Of a stretch of DNA of 40,077 bases, positions 39,662 through 40,077 are shown piece by piece. The stretch is from assembly GCA_032111745.1 (NCBI GenBank), contig JAULUH010000030.1, positions 1 through 40,077 on the forward strand, given 5' to 3'. A program made the position numbers and the translations under genes. Origin of the DNA: JAULUH01 sp032111745 (GTDB taxonomy: Bacteria > Chloroflexota > Anaerolineae > JAAEKA01). Under the pieces are notes generated by a model. The model had not been told where the DNA came from and made no database searches. It saw only the letters and a list, made by a program, of their open reading frames with translations. The first letter of the stretch is position 1. Every line of letters begins with the position of its first letter.

Positions 39662-39692
39662 CAACGGCCCGGGCCGTTGACCCGGGCCGTTG
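39662..39692. terminator. Hairpin downstream of the multicopper oxidase gene
   Basis: CAACGGCCCGGG (39662-39673) and CCCGGGCCGTTG (39681-39692) form a perfect 12-bp stem with a 7-nt loop, 53 bases beyond the oxidase stop. An overlapping 18-bp palindrome (39662-39679) shares the left arm. No T-tract. Confidence 0.5.
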
Positions 39693-39744
39693 TGTATCCC
39701 GCGGCGAGCTGCAGGCGCTAGGATCGCCTACGCGGCTCTGTGTT

Positions 39745-40077
39745 TCACGGCATCGACGCGCCCGGCTGGCCCGGCTGCACCGGTCCGATGCGATACGGCC
39801 GCATCATCTCGTTGTCCTCGTGCTCCACGATGTGGCAGTGCCACACGAACTGGCCCGGTGTGAGGAACTGGGCGCGCACGCGGGTCACCTGGCCCGGATA
39901 GGCGATCACCGTATCCTTGAAGCCGTTCTCCCAAGGTTCAGCCGGTGTCGGCAGCGACCCGGGAACCACTTGGAAGGTCCCATTGGCTTCGTCCACGAAG
40001 ATCGCCTGACGGTCCACAACCTGGAAGAGGACCTCGTGGATGTGCATCGGGTGGGCGTCCGCGGTGCCGTTGTAGAA
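39745..40077 (-). CDS. Multicopper oxidase, C-terminal part (cut by window edge)
   Basis: The frame stays open to the window end, so only the last 110 residues are seen. HPMHIHEVLFQVVDRQ supplies the type 1/type 3 copper histidines, and HCHIVEHEDNEMM near the end is the HCHxxxHxxxxM motif (type 3 Cys-flanking His, type 1 Cys, His, axial Met). The fused N-terminal cupredoxin domains lie outside the window. The DNEMMRPY ending resembles CotA/bilirubin-oxidase-type laccases. Substrate unknown; signal peptide not visible. No nickname is justified. Confidence 0.9.
   Translation of the reverse strand, partial: FYNGTADAHPMHIHEVLFQVVDRQAIFVDEANGTFQVVPGSLPTPAEPWENGFKDTVIAYPGQVTRVRAQFLTPGQFVWHCHIVEHEDNEMMRPYRIGPVQPGQPGASMP

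Noticed and set aside
39473..39721. Small open frames over the 83-bp palindrome
   Set aside because: They read the same palindromic string on both strands, so the translation is an artefact of symmetry.
1..40077. tRNA, rRNA, integrase, transposase, phage or CRISPR content
   Set aside because: None of the expected conserved segments was found on either strand.

Overview
The window looks like a chromosomal segment of a GC-rich, non-pathway-clustered bacterium, most probably a member of the Chloroflexota (Anaerolineae/Caldilineae type). This is inferred from the gene mix and style: Ig-like domain plus NodB deacetylase, PD40 propeller lipoprotein-like proteins, DUF5995, multiple UspA proteins, LysM-bearing giant surface proteins, and GTAGGGGC-type intergenic palindromes. 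No rRNA, tRNA, CRISPR array, transposase or phage gene was seen, so the assignment rests on protein flavour only.

Layout. (1) 1-6980: a rightward housekeeping/detoxification cluster with two split-barrel flavin/F420-type proteins, an AlkA/OGG-like DNA glycosylase, a DUF5995 protein, a chloramphenicol-phosphotransferase-like kinase, peptidase T, a GNAT acetyltransferase and a DAO-family FAD oxidoreductase; several neighbours overlap by 4 bp. (2) 7038-18270: a signalling and anion-transport island: a membrane PAS histidine kinase and OmpR-family regulator, a UspA protein with an MshEN-like N-terminus, a leftward sulfate-type ABC transporter (ATPase fused to two UspA domains, lipoprotein binding protein, two permeases), a divergent Na+/Pi-symporter-like membrane protein and a tandem UspA protein. 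Two promoters in this island carry the same operator: TCAC repeated at 11, 11 and 12 bp followed by a -10 element exactly 10 nt later. This is the arrangement expected for a PhoB/OmpR-type activator, and the RR gene ends 40 bp before the first copy. (3) 18267-20268: leftward NodB deacetylase and isochorismatase/nicotinamidase-like hydrolase. (4) 20508-24118: a heterodimeric ABC exporter pair with one degenerate ATP site. (5) 24189-25625: a leftward membrane-anchored PD40 propeller protein. (6) 25899-36333: a near-consensus promoter driving a secreted LysM protein and a 2580-residue secreted giant with a glycine-rich beta-helix at the N-terminus and a C-terminal coiled-coil plus module that reminds me of Tc-toxin A subunits. 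(7) 36334-39332: remnant of a decayed leftward gene with its terminator, a cytoplasmic GAF histidine kinase/OmpR regulator pair, and a leftward Bcp peroxiredoxin. (8) 39333-40077: an intergenic region with a perfect 83-bp palindrome and the C-terminal end of a leftward multicopper oxidase cut by the window edge.

The strongest candidates for something undescribed are the USP-coupled anion-transport regulon (two matching operator/promoter units plus three kinds of UspA protein, one fused to the transporter ATPase) and the LysM protein/giant protein pair. Both functional readings are inferences; the operators, fusions and promoters themselves are visible in the sequence.
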